Shown: piece by piece, positions 15,221 through 16,331 of the stretch | How positions within the stretch are numbered: the stretch's first letter is position 1 | Layout of the letters: each line of letters opens with the position of its first letter | From: Caldilineae bacterium | Lineage (GTDB): Bacteria > Chloroflexota > Anaerolineae > J102 | NCBI GenBank assembly: GCA_011192085.1 | Contig: DUEQ01000507.1 | Location: 1 to 16,331 of the forward strand | Direction of reading: 5' to 3' | Length of the DNA: 16,331 nucleotides | Translations under genes and position numbers: made by a program | Notes under the pieces: generated by a model | What the model saw: the letters and a program-made list of their open reading frames with translations, nothing else | What the model was told of the DNA's origin: nothing | Database searches by the model: none

Positions 15221-16331
15221 CTAACGTTGATCCATAGGGATGAAGTGACGTTCGCCATAGCCATCGTAAATCTGACGGGGCCGGGCGATCTTTTGTTCCG
15301 GATCTTGCAGCATCTCGCGCCATTGGGCCAGCCAGCCCACCGTTCGCGGGATGGCGAACATGACAGTGAACATGGCCGTGGGAATGCCGATGGCCTGGTA
15401 GATGATGCCGCTGTAGAAGTCTACGTTGGGATAAAGTTTGCGTTTGATGAAGTATTCTTCGTTGAGCGCTCGTTTTTCCAGCTCGATGGCGATATCCAAC
15501 AAGGGGTTCTTGCCTGTGACCTTGAAGACCTCGTGGGCGAAATTCTTGATGATGCGGGCGCGGGGGTCGTAGTTCTTGTATACGCGATGTCCGAAACCCA
15601 TCAGGCGCTCCTGGCCGCTCTCTACCAGTTTCAGGTAATCGGGAATATTCTCCACGCTGCCGATGCGCTTCAGCATGCGTAGCACCCGCTCATTGGCGCC
15701 GCCGTGCAGCGGGCCCGACAGCGCGGCCGCGGCTCCAGCCACCGCCACGTAGGGGTCAGCGTGGGCGCTGCCGATGGCGCGCATGGTCGTAGTGGAGCAG
15801 TTCTGCTCGTGGTCGATATGGAGGATCCACAAGATCTCCAGGGCCCGTTCGATGACCGGGTTGGGCTTGTACTTCAGCTCGGTCATCTTGAACATCATGT
15901 TCAGGAAATTGCCCACGTAGCTGAGATCGTTATCGGGGTAGGAATAGCGCAAGCCCTGGGAATGCCGATAGGCGAAGGCGGCGATGGTGGGCGCCTTGGC
16001 GATGAGACGTTTGGTCTGCAACTCCACCGATTCCTGGTCGAAGATGTTCTTGGCTTCCGGGTAGAAGGTGGACATGGCCGCCACCGTGCTGATGAACATG
16101 CCCATAGGATGGGCGTCGTAGCGGAAGCCGTCCAGGAAAGTGCGCATGTTCTCATGCACCATGGTGTGGTGCGTGATGTCATACACCCATTGTTCATATT
16201 GATCCCGGGTGGGCAACTCCCCATACATCACCAGATAAGCGGCCTCGAGATAGGTCGCGTTCTCCGCCACTTCTTCGATGGGATATCCCCGATAACGCAG
16301 GATGCCTTTTTCGCCATCGATGAACGTGATC
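15221..16331 (-). CDS. gltA: Citrate synthase (5' partial)
   Basis: Citrate synthase joins acetyl-CoA and oxaloacetate to make citrate, the entry step of the TCA cycle. The frame is open to the window edge, so some 50-60 N-terminal residues are missing if the protein is of usual length. Of 369 visible residues, the first read ITFIDGEKGILRYRGYPIEE, a family hallmark. The catalytic residues are in place: the His of LHIDHEQNCST (H174), the active-site His of GPLHGGANE (H209), the oxaloacetate-binding His of GFGHRVYKNYDPR (H248), and the catalytic Asp of NVDFYSGIIYQ (D304). The IDHEQNCST form is that of bacterial GltA-type enzymes. A methylcitrate synthase role is not excluded by sequence alone, but no prp genes are nearby. 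Confidence 0.96.
   Translation of the reverse strand, partial: ITFIDGEKGILRYRGYPIEEVAENATYLEAAYLVMYGELPTRDQYEQWVYDITHHTMVHENMRTFLDGFRYDAHPMGMFISTVAAMSTFYPEAKNIFDQESVELQTKRLIAKAPTIAAFAYRHSQGLRYSYPDNDLSYVGNFLNMMFKMTELKYKPNPVIERALEILWILHIDHEQNCSTTTMRAIGSAHADPYVAVAGAAAALSGPLHGGANERVLRMLKRIGSVENIPDYLKLVESGQERLMGFGHRVYKNYDPRARIIKNFAHEVFKVTGKNPLLDIAIELEKRALNEEYFIKRKLYPNVDFYSGIIYQAIGIPTAMFTVMFAIPRTVGWLAQWREMLQDPEQKIARPRQIYDGYGERHFIPMDQR

Overview
The window is a GC-rich bacterial chromosome segment with short intergenic gaps and tightly packed, often overlapping genes. Several features together suggest a member of the Chloroflexota (Anaerolineae/Caldilineae-like, possibly thermophilic): an APC permease fused to two UspA domains, membrane-anchored FHA proteins with Pro/Ala-rich linkers, a NarL-type sensor/regulator pair, and GC-rich intergenic hairpins. 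This assignment is inference from gene style, not from a marker gene.

Left half, + strand. The window opens inside a GAF/HisKA_3 sensor kinase that overlaps its NarL/LuxR-type response regulator by 32 bp. A permease fused to two universal-stress domains follows. After a 305-bp hairpin-rich gap comes an apparent operon of a Crp/Fnr-family regulator, a Nudix hydrolase and a GT4 glycosyltransferase, with 4-bp gaps as annotated. Next is queA (queuosine tRNA modification), closed by a textbook intrinsic terminator, then a GtrB/DPM1-like GT2 polyprenyl-phosphate glycosyltransferase.

Centre. The + and - strand gene sets converge at about 9.5-9.8 kb. A remnant of an IS4-family transposase lies in the convergent gap.

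Right half, - strand. A well-formed promoter (TTGACA-17-GATAAT), overlapping the 3' end of a putative membrane metallopeptidase gene, precedes a five-gene apparent operon: membrane FHA protein, soluble FHA protein, second membrane FHA protein, Nudix hydrolase, GT4 glycosyltransferase. Further right are the peptidase gene and citrate synthase (gltA), which runs off the window edge.

Themes. Two unlike Nudix genes are each followed directly by a GT4 gene, in two separate operons of opposite orientation; a GT2 enzyme lies between them. This suggests envelope or exopolysaccharide glycosylation tied to nucleotide or nucleotide-sugar turnover, one branch under a Crp-type regulator and the other linked to FHA phosphothreonine signalling. 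No Ser/Thr kinase is visible here. Intergenic gaps share short repeats, notably a 21-nt sequence with one mismatch upstream of both the Crp-type gene and the GT2 gene. No tRNA, rRNA or CRISPR array was seen.
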